From Asparagopsis taxiformis (lineage: Eukaryota; Rhodophyta; Florideophyceae; Bonnemaisoniales; Bonnemaisoniaceae): 64,000 nucleotides of DNA. The stretch is taken from assembly GCA_030407315.1 (NCBI GenBank), contig JALQPE010002041.1, positions 124,001 to 188,000 on the forward strand. Direction: 5' to 3'. The position numbers and the translations under genes are program-made. This document shows positions 20,028 to 30,600 of the stretch, piece by piece. Position 1 is the stretch's first letter. Each line of letters begins with the position of its first letter. The notes under the pieces are model-generated. The model saw nothing but the letters and a program-made list of their open reading frames with translations. It made no database searches and had not been told where the DNA came from.

Positions 20028-21331
20028 ATGGCGGCACCCACGCCGTCATTGCACTCGCCCGCCGTTCCAGATGTCCTCTACATACCGCCCACGTCATATT
20101 TTGAAAATCTCAGTCTCCGCTCCCGAAATGGTAACAGATCCTCTCTCGTACGATCCCTCATTCAATCCAGTCAGCTGCTCTCGCGATGCACCCAGGCGCC
20201 GCTTCGAATAGCAACCTTTCAAGAAGCAGCACTTGCCCATTCACATCAATATCTTCAGTTCCTCCAGGAACTATCCGACATCGTAGATCAGCAAACTCCA
20301 TATGACGAGGACGTCGACTGCTCCACAGATCTGTTACCCCATACAGATCGCAGGATAGAAGAAGCCGGTCTCGTGGATGACTGTCCCATTTTCCCCGGCG
20401 TATGGCCACTCGCAATGCTTACTGTTGGCGGTGCTGTCGTCGCAGCGGAGCATTTGATCGCAGGCACAGCCTCTGTTGCATGCTGGTTTGACGGCGGTCG
20501 ACATCATGCTGCTGCAGATTCTGCGCATGGTTTCTGTTATTGTAAGACTATTCTTTCTTGATGACCCATCATTTTCTGATCGTTTTGCGCTGCAACTGAC
20601 TATATCCTTGTTTCCAAAATCCACCAGTGAATGATGTCGTAGTCGCCTGTAAGACCCTTCTATCTGCAAAACACATCAGCCGCATTCTGTATCTCGACAT
20701 CGACATCCATCACGGTGACGGTGTTGAGAATGCATTTTTGTATACAGACGCAGTGGTTACTGTTTCCTTTCACATGAGCATCCCCGGGTTTTTCCCAAAC
20801 ACCGGCGGGAAAGTTTTGGCAGGCCATGGAAAATACAAGCGCTCAGCTGTGAGAGTACCGCTGAAACGTGGTATCCGCGATGAAAGCTTTTCTCAGCTTT
20901 TCCACCACGTGTCCACCCTCCTTTATGACCATTGCAATCCGCATGCCGTGGTGCTGCAATGCGGCTTGGACGGTCTTGCCGCTGATCCTCTCGGCGGATT
21001 TAATCTCACTGCTGATGCATTCACAGCATCCGTTCAACACATTTTGTCCTGGAATAAGCCAACGCTCATTCTCGGAGGTGGCGGCTACCATTCGCCCAAT
21101 GCTGCACGTGTATGGACAGATGTACTTGACTGTTGCATTCGATGCAAATCTCCAACACGGCCTGATACGACGTACAGTCGAGACATTCCGATTGATGATC
21201 AGTTTTTCGACCAATACGCTCCGTCTTTCTCCAGGGATGTTAAGCCTCTTCAGATGGATGATGAGAATAATGACAATGCTCTTCGTGCAATTAAGGACAA
21301 CCTTTCTGCGGCATTGTCCAGGAAACGCTAG
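20028..21331 (+). CDS. Class I histone deacetylase, HDAC8-like
   Basis: Two inferred exons, 20028-20541 and 20628-21331, encode about 405 residues. Zinc-dependent lysine deacetylase of the arginase-deacetylase fold. The phase-1 intron (GTAAGA at 20542, CCACCAG ending 20627) restores the family's GFCYLND block. The catalytic machinery is present: the His pair at residues 159-160 (GGRHH), zinc ligands in DIDIHHGDG (Asp197, His199), the AADPLG Asp, and the Gly-rich GGGGYH loop with the transition-state Tyr. SFHMSIPGFFPNTG and the spacing resemble HDAC8 more than HDAC1-3. The C-terminus is short, without the long acidic tail of HDAC1/2-type proteins. Substrates may include non-histone proteins; this cannot be judged here. 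Confidence 0.9.
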
Positions 21332-21582
21332 AACAGTGTAATGGCCGTGACGTGCTGTCACGTCTGGAGAGACGCGAAAATGATGCTCTCGTTTCTTGCT
21401 ATTTATATTTCACAATTTGTATCTTGAACAAACATTTCCGATTTTTCACCGTCATTTTTCGTTCGTAGCATGATGACACCGCGCGAGCCTTTCGCACTGC
21501 ACCTTGATCCAATCAGTCCAGGCTTGGATTCGCAGCGTTGACCGAGTGCATTGATCAGGCCGCTAACTTCTCACTGGCAGTA

Positions 21583-22062
21583 ATGAACAGAATTTTATCG
21601 GTCGTTCGGTATCAATCCTTGCCATTATCCAATGGGCGGTTAAGGGCAGCAATGCCCCGCTTTGCGTCATCCGAGCGGCGAGCAAAAGAACCACCTATGG
21701 ACACTCAAAAAGGAGTGCTGGAGTTCATCGATTCAGGCAGTGGAGCAGGAGCATCGCGCAACGGCCGAGCATGGCGAACGTCCGAACTGCGCCTCAAGTC
21801 ATACGATGATTTGCATCGTCTGTGGTTTTTGCTGTTGAAAGAACGCAATGTTTTGATGACAGAAAAGGAATGGTGTAGGTCGAATGGTAGATATTGGGTT
21901 AATGGACAATCAAATTTGTACAAGGTGAAAAGATCCATGGCCAGAATTAAGGGTGTGGTGGGTGAGAGAATTCGTGCTCTGCGTGTGAAGAAAGCCCGAG
22001 AGGAGGCGGCCCTGGAGCAAAATAGATCAGAAAGTGAGCGAGGATTGAATGATGCCCTATAG
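21583..22062 (+). CDS. Mitochondrial ribosomal protein uL29 (MRPL47 type)
   Basis: The protein has 159 residues from the ATG at 21583. The first 35 residues (MNRILSVVRYQSLPLS...) are basic and hydrophobic and look like a mitochondrial presequence. The diagnostic block of mitochondrial uL29 follows: GVLEFIDSG, GRAWRTSELRLKSYDDLHRLWFLLLKERN and then a basic helix. This protein sits at the exit tunnel of the large mitoribosomal subunit. Plastid L29 is normally encoded in red-algal plastid genomes, so a mitochondrial location fits. The frame is open upstream to a TTG at 21538, which is not considered the start. Confidence 0.85.
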   Translation: MNRILSVVRYQSLPLSNGRLRAAMPRFASSERRAKEPPMDTQKGVLEFIDSGSGAGASRNGRAWRTSELRLKSYDDLHRLWFLLLKERNVLMTEKEWCRSNGRYWVNGQSNLYKVKRSMARIKGVVGERIRALRVKKAREEAALEQNRSESERGLNDAL

Positions 22063-22292
22063 ACGAGTTCATTTATGTATAACCACGTACATTGTTCTGA
22101 CCTATCGAATCGGAAATGCGACATTTCGAATTCACCTCTGTGCCGTGGAGCCGCATGATCATGTCGGATCTGGTTATTCCACAACTCGGTCGAAATTGGA
22201 ACCACTAGGTTCAGCTCTTCGAAAGTCCATGTTGGAACGAAAAGTTTCCCTTCAGTAGGTTCGAACACGGTTATCTGTTTATAAATATCCTA

Positions 22293-24146
22293 TCAGAAGT
22301 ATCCCTCGAGTTCTTCCGTAGCAGTTTCAGTTGCCCCAATCGCATTTTGCATTTCGAGTTGCGCTAAAGCTCGGCGAGTTGCAATGACGCTTTCATGATT
22401 TGGATCGAAAGTTTTATCGAACTCGTTCATCTCCTCGATACCTTCCTCAAGAGCCTTATCGAATGCGGCCACCTCTTCATCCGTGAGCGATAGGACAGTT
22501 GAAGCTCGTTCTTCAAGTGCACTTTTTGGTCTACCGAAAGCTCTGTTCTTTGCGAGCGCTTCACTCATTTTCGCATCCGCCTCTTCTCCACGGAACTGCA
22601 TTACATCCTCATAGGCGTCATCCCCGGCATTGTCACTTTCTGTCTTTGCTACACCAGTTGAAGTACTTGCCTGCTGTATTGAAGGAGAGTTGTTATGTAC
22701 CGCAGCGGAAGGACTTGTAGATTGCGGTTGTGGTACTGCTTCTGGGACTTTTTCAACTGCAGGTGATGTTCCTGACTGTGATGGAACTGGCGTTTTCCAG
22801 TTTTTGCGCGAAGGAGGTACTGGTTCATTTGTTCCATCTGGCATTACACGATACAATAGAATTTCTGGTTCCTCAACATTGTCTTCTCCTGAACGATTGC
22901 TATTTTCACTTTGTGCGCTTGGTGCGGGTTGGAAAGATCGTATTGGTTCTGGATCAGACCGAATGAATCGTTCATATGAAAAAGTTTCAATTTGCTCACG
23001 TAGTTCTTGGTCTAAATTGGCCACCTTGCCGGAAGCGACAGCAGCAGCAATCTTGCCACCAATCGGAGATAAAATTATGCCATGACGATGGTATCCTGTT
23101 GCAATACTCATATTCGAGTACTCTGACATGCCAAAAACCGGTCTCAAATCCGGAGTTGCTGGGCGAAAACCGCACCAGGTTTCTGCTATTTCGTAATCGG
23201 CAAATGATGGAACGAGTCGCACAGCTTCCTGGATAAGTTGCGCTATACCACCAGCAGTTATTTTGGGATCAAAAACGCCGGGTTCTTCAGTCGCTCCAAC
23301 GAAAAAGGCCTCACCATCCTGTTTCGGAACTATATATATGTTTTCCATGTGGAGCACGTGGTTCAATTTCTGCGAGCGATTTAGACCTTTAGGTGGTTTG
23401 AGACAAATCATTTGACCTTTTATCGGTTGTATCGGGAGGTTTGGAAGAAGTTCACGTGACCAACAACCAGTTGCTATGACGTAATGACCACCAGAAACAA
23501 CTGTGTTGTTCTCTAGAAGCAGACCATTTACCGATTGGCCGGACGGCGAAACAACTAAACGACGCACGAAAGCATCAGAATCGATGGTAACACCAAGTTG
23601 TAGACAGGCCTTTTCCAGAGCAACCATGTATGCGCGGTTGTCTATATGGGCTTCTCCAAGGAGCCTGCGCGCGCCCAGGACCTCACTGCTCAGAGCGGGT
23701 TCCAACTCGTGCAACGCAGGCGCCATGACAAGATTTTGCGTGTCTGCCCGTAGATCGCTTTCATTGATATACGGTCTCAAATAATCACCACGCGCTTGGT
23801 AATTGACATTTACGCCTGTCATTGAGTAAAGCTGTTCACTGAAGGAGGGGAACATTTCAGCAGAGGATGCACAAAGTTTGGCCAAATCAGTATAAACGGA
23901 TTCAGCCCTTGGAGCGATCATACCCGCTGCTGCATACCCGTTTGATTTGCGAGACGTTGTCGCAAGGACACGCACAGAGGCACCTTGACGCGTCAATTCG
24001 AGTGCTGTTGTGAGACCGGCAGGTCCGCCGCCTACGATGACAACATCCGGGAGAGCGCATTTCGGGGCATTATGACTCGTTCGCTTGACAGTGTGTCTGG
24101 GAAGGGCGGTTTTAAAGCTGGTTGATGACAGAGCAAAGGCGAACAT
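22293..24146 (-). CDS. ThiO-like glycine/D-amino-acid oxidase with a long acidic C-terminal extension
   Basis: The protein has 617 residues from the ATG at 24144-24146, starting MFAFALSSTSF, a red-algal-type plastid leader. The dinucleotide-binding motif VVIVGGGPAGL lies at about residues 35-45, followed by the FAD-dependent oxidase fold: GYAAAGMIAPRAE, the GQMICL block, IYIVPKQDGEAFFVGATEE, WCGFRPATPD and GYHRHGIILSP. These match ThiO glycine oxidases and related DAO-family enzymes; ThiO supplies dehydroglycine for the thiazole half of thiamine, and red-algal plastids usually encode thiG and thiS. About 220 further residues after 395 are Pro/Ser/Glu-rich, then helical and acidic, and are not part of the usual enzyme (about 370 residues). 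The thiamine role is inferred; another amine substrate is possible. Confidence 0.75.
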   Translation of the reverse strand: MFAFALSSTSFKTALPRHTVKRTSHNAPKCALPDVVIVGGGPAGLTTALELTRQGASVRVLATTSRKSNGYAAAGMIAPRAESVYTDLAKLCASSAEMFPSFSEQLYSMTGVNVNYQARGDYLRPYINESDLRADTQNLVMAPALHELEPALSSEVLGARRLLGEAHIDNRAYMVALEKACLQLGVTIDSDAFVRRLVVSPSGQSVNGLLLENNTVVSGGHYVIATGCWSRELLPNLPIQPIKGQMICLKPPKGLNRSQKLNHVLHMENIYIVPKQDGEAFFVGATEEPGVFDPKITAGGIAQLIQEAVRLVPSFADYEIAETWCGFRPATPDLRPVFGMSEYSNMSIATGYHRHGIILSPIGGKIAAAVASGKVANLDQELREQIETFSYERFIRSDPEPIRSFQPAPSAQSENSNRSGEDNVEEPEILLYRVMPDGTNEPVPPSRKNWKTPVPSQSGTSPAVEKVPEAVPQPQSTSPSAAVHNNSPSIQQASTSTGVAKTESDNAGDDAYEDVMQFRGEEADAKMSEALAKNRAFGRPKSALEERASTVLSLTDEEVAAFDKALEEGIEEMNEFDKTFDPNHESVIATRRALAQLEMQNAIGATETATEELEGYF

Positions 24147-25108
24147 CACAGCTGAGTGCAAGAGGCAAAACGTTTCAGTGCGGATGAACGAATTGAGTTT
24201 TTGGACCGGAGATCAGAAACGCGATGGTGGATCGGACTTGGGATTCGTAGGAGGTTGGATCAGAAATTGAGGCGTTTAATTTTCAAGATCACGGCGCGAA
24301 ATTGTCGCCCTGGCCCAGTGTGTCGTCGTGTAGTGTGGCAAGAATATTGCATAGGAGGCGGTTGTAGAGATGTGATGATTATGATTGGTAGGGTTAAAAA
24401 TCAAGGGATACATTGCTGGCCTGAAGGAGACAGAGCATGGATTGGGTGACACGTGTGTGGTCAGTTTCGCGTGGAAGGACGGTCACAACAATTTCGGTTG
24501 CGCTTGCACCACAATGCCGCTTGCAGCTACCCTTAGGGTACCCCTCGAGGGGTATAAGTTTAGAATCGAACAACTGTTCATCCTTCGGTGCATCTTTGGG
24601 ACGATCCTTCGATTTGACTATGTATGCAAAGCTTCAAACGACGGACAGGAAGACTTGTCTTTAAAAAACTTTTTTTCGAGACACAATTCAGCACCACTAT
24701 CAAATATGGGGTAAATATTCAGAATTGAATCGGTGACAGATACAGTATCATATTTCATTGCTACCTCATTCTATGTCACGAGCCGTAACAGCGCCGCTAA
24801 TCTGGCTGGCAGTAGAATTTCTTTTCTGAACTATTCGTGCGGCGAGACTGATTCCAAACGCACGAATAATTGAGTTTCAAGTTCAAGCGATCAGCTTTCG
24901 AAGTTGTATTTCGTAGGTCATGTCATCTGCGTACAACAGTATACCGTACGTGTGTGTAACATTTGCAATCGCAACGTAATTATACCGTTCTTCTTTCAAC
25001 TATTGCCCTCCCTATATATGAATGTAAAACAGTGGCGAGCATGGCACTTGTTGCAGACACTTGCCATGCAAGCTGGTATCCTCCCCATCCAACATTCCAC
25101 GGGATTAT
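24147..25108. other. Divergent intergenic region between ThiO-like and NRAMP-like genes
   Basis: No gene supported. It contains two adjoining palindromes at 24528-24554, listed separately. The NRAMP frame is open further upstream but only from a non-ATG codon. Confidence 0.55.
24528..24554. promoter_or_regulatory. Two adjoining TACCC/GGGTA palindromes
   Basis: TACCCTTAGGGTA (24528-24540) is a palindrome around one central base and shares its last two bases with TACCCCTCGAGGGGTA (24539-24554), a perfect 16-bp palindrome. The second is one base away from the element at 2476-2491. Location about 390 bases upstream of the ThiO-like start and about 560 upstream of the NRAMP-like start suggests a regulatory site, which is inference. 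Confidence 0.45.
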
Positions 25109-26698
25109 ATGTCCACTGTCATTTCGCAACAAAGAAACATCCATCAGATGACTGTCGAGTGCTCAAATTTCCCGTCCTCTCCTGACACACATCCCCAAGC
25201 AGCGTGGTCATGGCCGCGCATCGTTGCCGTAGCGGGACTCCCGTGTCTCATTAGCGTTGCCGCCCTAGATCCCGGAAATCTTGAGGTAGACCTACAAGCA
25301 GGGAATCGTCTTGGATATCATCTGTTATGGGTACTGCTATTCTCCAGTATTGTTGGTTGGGTACTCCAAACCCTTGCCGCGCATCTAACAGTTCTCACTG
25401 GCTTTCACCTGGCTGAACTCTGTGCCATCGCCTATAGGCCATTTCCCTTTCTCTCCCGTTCTCTTTTCGTCATTGCCGAAGTATCCATCATATCGTTTGA
25501 TATCGCCGAAGTCGTTGGCACCGCCTTCGCACTCAAACTGCTATTCGGATGGCCACTCTGGTTCGGAATGCTCATGTCCGCCATAGACACAATGCTCGTG
25601 TTATATCTGCAGCGAAGCGGCATGAGTAGGATAGAGCTCTTAATTGAGGGCATGTTATTTATTCTTGCTGCATGTATGTTTTACGAATTGGTACTGTCAC
25701 GTCCCTCATTCGCATCCATGTTAGGAGGATCACTGATTCCCACTTTTGGCGAACGACCGCGTGAGGGTATGATTCTGGGTTTGGGTATTCTCGGAAGTAT
25801 TGTCATGTCCCATAACCTCTTCCTCCACAGCTGGCTTTTGAAGGAGCGCTGCGTACGCGATGCGGCAGATGGTACCGTTTCGGAAATGGCCCCGAACGCT
25901 TCTTTTTTCGAGCACCAATGGGCTCAAACTAGTAAGAAAGCAGCCTGCCAGTATGCGACCATAGAGGCGGCCGCAATTTTCGTCGCAACCTTCCTCATCA
26001 ATGGATGTGTGATATCCGTCACGGCGGCATTCCCACGCGAAAGCGCTGAGGGCACGGTACCTATTGGCTTGAATAATGCAGGTACTCTGCTTCAGAATGT
26101 ACTTGGTTCCAGGTTTGCGTCGACGGCATGGGCAATTGGACTTCTTGCCAGTGGGCATGCTGCGACGGTAACAGGGACATTAGCGAGTCAGGCTGTGTGC
26201 GAAGGCTTTCTGGGCCTCGGAAATACTGGATCGTCGTCGATGATTCTGGCCACTAGGGCAGTTGCGATTCTACCAGCGGTGGTTGCTGCTTTGGTCGCTG
26301 GTGAAAAGGGCTCTGATAATCTTATCGTACTTTCGCAAATTGCACTATCGCTATCGTTGCCTTTTGCTATCATACCAATGCTTAGGATGCTGCTCGAGTT
26401 GTCACGCAGGGGTGAAGGTAGTAAGTCTCTCTTGACCATAGGATTTGTAGCATTTGTTGTGCTTCTTGGCGCGAATATATTCGCTCTGGTCCACGTATGT
26501 GCAGATCTGGATATGCTGGAAAATCGGTTCGTGCTCTACTTTGTTGAATGTCTTGGCGCAATGGCAGGATTCCTAATTGTTCGATTACTGGTCACTCCAT
26601 TGCACACGGAAATACCGATTACTGGAGAGAAAACCCATTTCCTGTCATCATCAGAGTCACAACCTTTGTTACCTAATCGGGCAGTTGACTCGACATGA
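25109..26698 (+). CDS. NRAMP-family divalent metal transporter, divergent metal-site motif
   Basis: The protein has 529 residues from the ATG at 25109 (25148 is an alternative). It has about 11-12 hydrophobic segments of the LeuT fold. The helix-1 metal motif DPGN is intact (Asp54, Asn57), LQAGNRLGYHLLWVLLFSS follows as in NRAMPs, and GHAATVTGTLASQAVCEGFLG matches the family's GQSSTMTGTYAGQFVMEGF block. In helix 6 the usual A-x-x-M-P-H motif reads S-I-V-M-S-H (residues 230-235), so the metal-binding Met stays but Ala and Pro are replaced by Ser. The C-terminus carries ESQPLLPN, a dileucine-type sorting signal that would fit a vacuolar or lysosome-like membrane. Substrates (Mn, Fe or others) cannot be stated. 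Confidence 0.85.
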   Translation: MSTVISQQRNIHQMTVECSNFPSSPDTHPQAAWSWPRIVAVAGLPCLISVAALDPGNLEVDLQAGNRLGYHLLWVLLFSSIVGWVLQTLAAHLTVLTGFHLAELCAIAYRPFPFLSRSLFVIAEVSIISFDIAEVVGTAFALKLLFGWPLWFGMLMSAIDTMLVLYLQRSGMSRIELLIEGMLFILAACMFYELVLSRPSFASMLGGSLIPTFGERPREGMILGLGILGSIVMSHNLFLHSWLLKERCVRDAADGTVSEMAPNASFFEHQWAQTSKKAACQYATIEAAAIFVATFLINGCVISVTAAFPRESAEGTVPIGLNNAGTLLQNVLGSRFASTAWAIGLLASGHAATVTGTLASQAVCEGFLGLGNTGSSSMILATRAVAILPAVVAALVAGEKGSDNLIVLSQIALSLSLPFAIIPMLRMLLELSRRGEGSKSLLTIGFVAFVVLLGANIFALVHVCADLDMLENRFVLYFVECLGAMAGFLIVRLLVTPLHTEIPITGEKTHFLSSSESQPLLPNRAVDST

Positions 26699-26836
26699 TG
26701 GAGACCGACACCAACTATAATGACTGAGTATATATGTGAGATGGTGTACGATTTTACTGTAATTTACACAATGACATTGTATAAAGCTAGGGTCAGAAGA
26801 TTAACACACTTCAATGTTGGGGTGATCTGAATTAGT

Positions 26837-26867
26837 GGAGGTCCTGAACGGAATATCAAGGACCTCC
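26837..26867 (+). repeat. Inverted repeat able to form a 9-bp hairpin
   Basis: GGAGGTCCT at 26837-26845 is perfectly complementary to AGGACCTCC at 26859-26867 with a 13-base loop. It starts 139 bases after the NRAMP-like stop, so it may lie in the 3' untranslated region of that mRNA. The loop has no CAGUG sequence, so it is not a canonical iron-responsive element. Confidence 0.6.
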
Positions 26868-27524
26868 GTGGAGTTCCCCTATCTGTATTGGCAATCGGGA
26901 ACGAGAGAAGGCCGGTGCGCATAACCTTATGGAGGAAAGCTGTTCGGGTTCTTCTCTAGCGTGAAATCATGCCGTACGAGTGTAGTAGGTTCAACAGGGA
27001 ATGTAGTGAGGTCTATGTGTGTGGAGGATAGGCGGACTACACGATGCGATTCGGCGAGAACATGCACGGAGTAGTACGATCGTCCGCCACACACCTAAAC
27101 ACTCGATTGCGATGCTGTCAAGAAACACCTGACGCTTTGACGCTGGGAATGGCAAAGAAGAGCGAAGGATTGGCAGAGGGAAGAGTTTATATAGAGGTAG
27201 AACAGAGTTGGTTTAGGGTTTGCGTCGACGGCCGTTGGTGCAGCGGAATGGAAATCTTGATTTAGAAATCCGAATCGTGATTCGAACCATATCATAGGTC
27301 GAGAGGACAGTGTGTCGCGACAAGAGCAGCTGCACGGTATTGGAATGTGTTTTTTTTAAAGAAAAAATCCAGCAGAACAGACAGCCCGTATGACAAGCAG
27401 GCATGCTGACTGTATTGACCGCAGTAGAATACTTTCTCAGAGCAAGCACAGCAACACGTGCTGATTGAGTGCAAGGCAACAGATAGCAGTGTCTTTCTGA
27501 GCCCACCAAAGCCCAACACGTCCA

Positions 27525-27534
27525 TTTATAAAGG
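27525..27534 (+). promoter_or_regulatory. TATA-like element of BTAF1/Mot1
   Basis: TTTATAAAGG lies 109 bases upstream of the BTAF1 start codon, followed by a C-rich then C/T-rich stretch. Position and sequence fit a TATA box, but no start-site data are available. Confidence 0.4.
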
Positions 27535-27633
27535 CCCCCCGCAACTTCGCCATGCTCTTCGCAACACCTTTACCTCCGGAGCACGTCTCCTCCAACTCAT
27601 TTTTCCAACTACTTTCTAGTCCCCGCTATCATT

Positions 27634-30600
27634 ATGGGTGGTAATAACCTCAGTGGGGCCTCAACACGTCTCGATGGCCTCATCGCTTTACTTGACTCGG
27701 GCTCGAATTCTGCCGTTCGAAAGATGGCTGCCAATCAGATTGGTGACTTGGTGGCTGCCCATCCCTCCGAGACTCGCCCAGTTCTCCGCAGGGTTCGTCG
27801 CCTTCTCCGCTCCCCTGTCTGGGACACCAGAGTTGCTGCAGGTTTGGCTATAGCTTCCATAGCAGAGTCCTCTCCACGTTTTGCTCCTCAGACAGATCAA
27901 ATTCCAGTTAAGCAATCTGATCAGCCTTTCAACGTCGCCCCGTCCACAAGCGTCAAGTCAGAAGAAACCATTTGTGCCAAAGACGAGCCCAAGCCGTTGG
28001 AATCACTCGATCCCTCCTTATTTCCAGATCGAGCGGGTGATTCCCCGATATCTATTCTAACTACTGGCCTCCGTTTTGACAGCCTTGATATCGATAAACT
28101 CATGGATGGCGGTGCAATGCTTTTTGGCTCATCGGGTGATGAGTATAAGAGTTCTGAGATGGATATCGCAGCCCAAAGGGCAAGACTCAAGGCAGATCTT
28201 GGCTTGGATGATCGCTTCACAAATTCTTCAGATATGTTGGGCTTGAAAGACGAGGATCTAGTCATTCGTCAATCTTCTGTGCAGGTGCAATCAGCTCAGA
28301 AGAGCCTCTCTCCCACCACTTTACCAACAGCGGATGTTGTCGCCGAAATGTCTGGTGAGACTCTCAGTGCAAGGGAGCGCAATCGCCTTAAACGAGAAGC
28401 GAAAAAGAGATATCGCCAGAGTACCAACATGGGTTTGGGCAGGCCCCCTAAGCGACCCCGTGGTCCTGGCGACGCCCCCAACGGTGAAGTTGATGGTGGT
28501 GGTGCAGAAGTGTTTTCGCTGAGTCAGATGGCTAAACAGAACAATGAGGAAGATGAAGAGTTTGAGAAGGCATTTGGCTCTCATCTTTGGGATTTTCAGC
28601 CAACTTGTGAGGCCCTCAAAATGGGCCTGCTGGAGCCATCTTGGGAATGGCGTCACGGTGCTGCACTTGGTCTTCGGCAAATTCTCATGCGACATGCGGG
28701 TAGTGCAGGTCGGTGCACACCGGGGCCTGCCGGTGATGAGGAAAACGCGAGATGGTTGGAAGATGTATGTTGTCGTCTACTATGTGTCTTAGCCATGGAT
28801 CGGTTTGGCGATTTCGTCGGTGATGCCGTAGTAGCGCCTGTTCGTGAGACCGCAGCAATGACTATTGGTGCATCTGCTCGTGCTATGTCTCAAGAGAACA
28901 CATTGAGCTTGGTGAGTAAGATATTCTACTTACTAAGAACTCGAAGCAGCAGTCAATGGGAAGTTCGTCATGCAGCTCTCCTCGGTATACGATATGTGCT
29001 CGCAGCGAAGGACACTATGGCAGTTGAACTACTCGCTTTAACATTTTCTAACATAACTGAAGGGCTGAGAGACCAAGATGATGATGTCCGTGCCATCGCA
29101 GCAGAAGCTCTTCTCCCAGTTGCCTCAAAAATTATGTCCTGTCAACCACATTCCGTGCCCCGGCTGGTCACCATATTGTGGGAGGCATTACTAGATCTTG
29201 ATGATATCAGCGCTTCAACTAGTAGCGTGCTTCGGCTGCTCTCCGAAATTACCAGCAGCCCATCTCATTCTGGATGCAATCGGCTCTGGCTGGAACTCGA
29301 CATGTTTACTGAATGCTCAGATGACGAAACCGGAGCCGCTGACGAACCCGAATCGAAAGGTGGTAAAGCGGGTGATATTTCTACAGTTCTTGTAGAGCTT
29401 GTGCCTCGCCTCTGGCCTTTTTTGCGGCACAGTTCCAAGTCTGTCAGGCGTGCCGCTGTTACTTTATTAGAGAAGGTTACTATGGTGTTCCCCGACGAAG
29501 AACTATTGGTATGGGCACGACCACTTTGCGCAGAAATGCTCACCCGCCTATTTCGTAATATTCTACTCGAAACTGAAACAGATATAATCGAAGTGTCGAG
29601 AACAGTATGGTCCAGACTGCTGAAAGCGTTTGGTGCTAGCCAGACACATGCCCATAGCCTACCTCAGATTGCTGGTCCTTTGCTGCTTCACTGGTTACAA
29701 GTTTCGTCACATGAGACACGAGCTGAGGCTGGTATGTACGACGAGACGCAGACTAAAACGAAAGTTACTCCCGCTGCTCGGCGTAGGAGTGCGGCTGCTG
29801 CTGCTCGTCGCGCTGCGAAAGCGAGGAAGGCGAAGAAAAGTGGCAGTGTCATTCCGCAAACTGCGCATGATGGAGACTCAGCAACTGTCGTAGAGGGTCC
29901 ATATGACGCTGTTAAAATGCAACACAACGCAGCGGCTGCCTTAGGTCTGCTTGCAGTTTTTTGGCCGGCGGACGATTCTACTTTACGAACTCATCTCTGC
30001 GAAGCTCTTCAGGGTCCATATGCAACTAGTCGTCGGGTTGCAACGGACGTATGTGGCCAGTGGGCAGTACTGTCGCACTCTCCAGCGTTCACTTTTGACT
30101 CGATAATATGCGGTTTCCTCGAAGCAGAAGTGGAAGGGAGAGGGAAGTGTCCTATTGCTGAAGTGGGTGTCTCAGCTGGTTCATTCTTCTCAGATTCTCT
30201 TGCATTTGTCGACACCATTCCGCCTGCAGCTGCAGCCGAAATTTCGACTATTGGAACCATGAAGCAATCTTTAGCCGATGGTAAGAAGGCTGTGAGTGCG
30301 CGTGACTATCCAACGGCTGCTTACCATGCATTGCTTGTGAAGCCTCACATGAGTCAGCTTGTAACTGGTGACATGTGGGGATATCTATTGAACTTGATGC
30401 GAGATGGAGGTATTCAAAAGCGTCGATTGGAATCATTCGAGTCTCTCCGAATGAGAATTTTGTCATCCATAGGTTACATGGGTGTTCGTGAAGACTCCAA
30501 TAAGGTTGCACTAGCATCAAGTGCCACTGCTTCTCTTGTATCAGCTCCTGGGTACTCCCTTCCTCTAAAAGTTGGACCGTTCATAAAATCTCTGATGGCT

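Larger units (their letters stand above)
26699..27633. other. Intergenic region with a 9-bp stem hairpin and a TATA-like element
   Basis: No gene supported in 935 bases. It holds the hairpin at 26837-26867 downstream of the NRAMP-like gene and a TATA-like element at 27525-27534 upstream of BTAF1, both listed separately. Confidence 0.55.

Noticed and set aside
26837..26867. Canonical iron-responsive element after the NRAMP-like gene
   Set aside because: The hairpin is real, but the 13-base loop has no CAGUGN and the stem has no bulged C in the right place.
27270..27295. tRNA B-box-like GGTTCGAATC on the minus strand
   Set aside because: The flanking bases do not pair as a T arm and no acceptor or anticodon stem is present.
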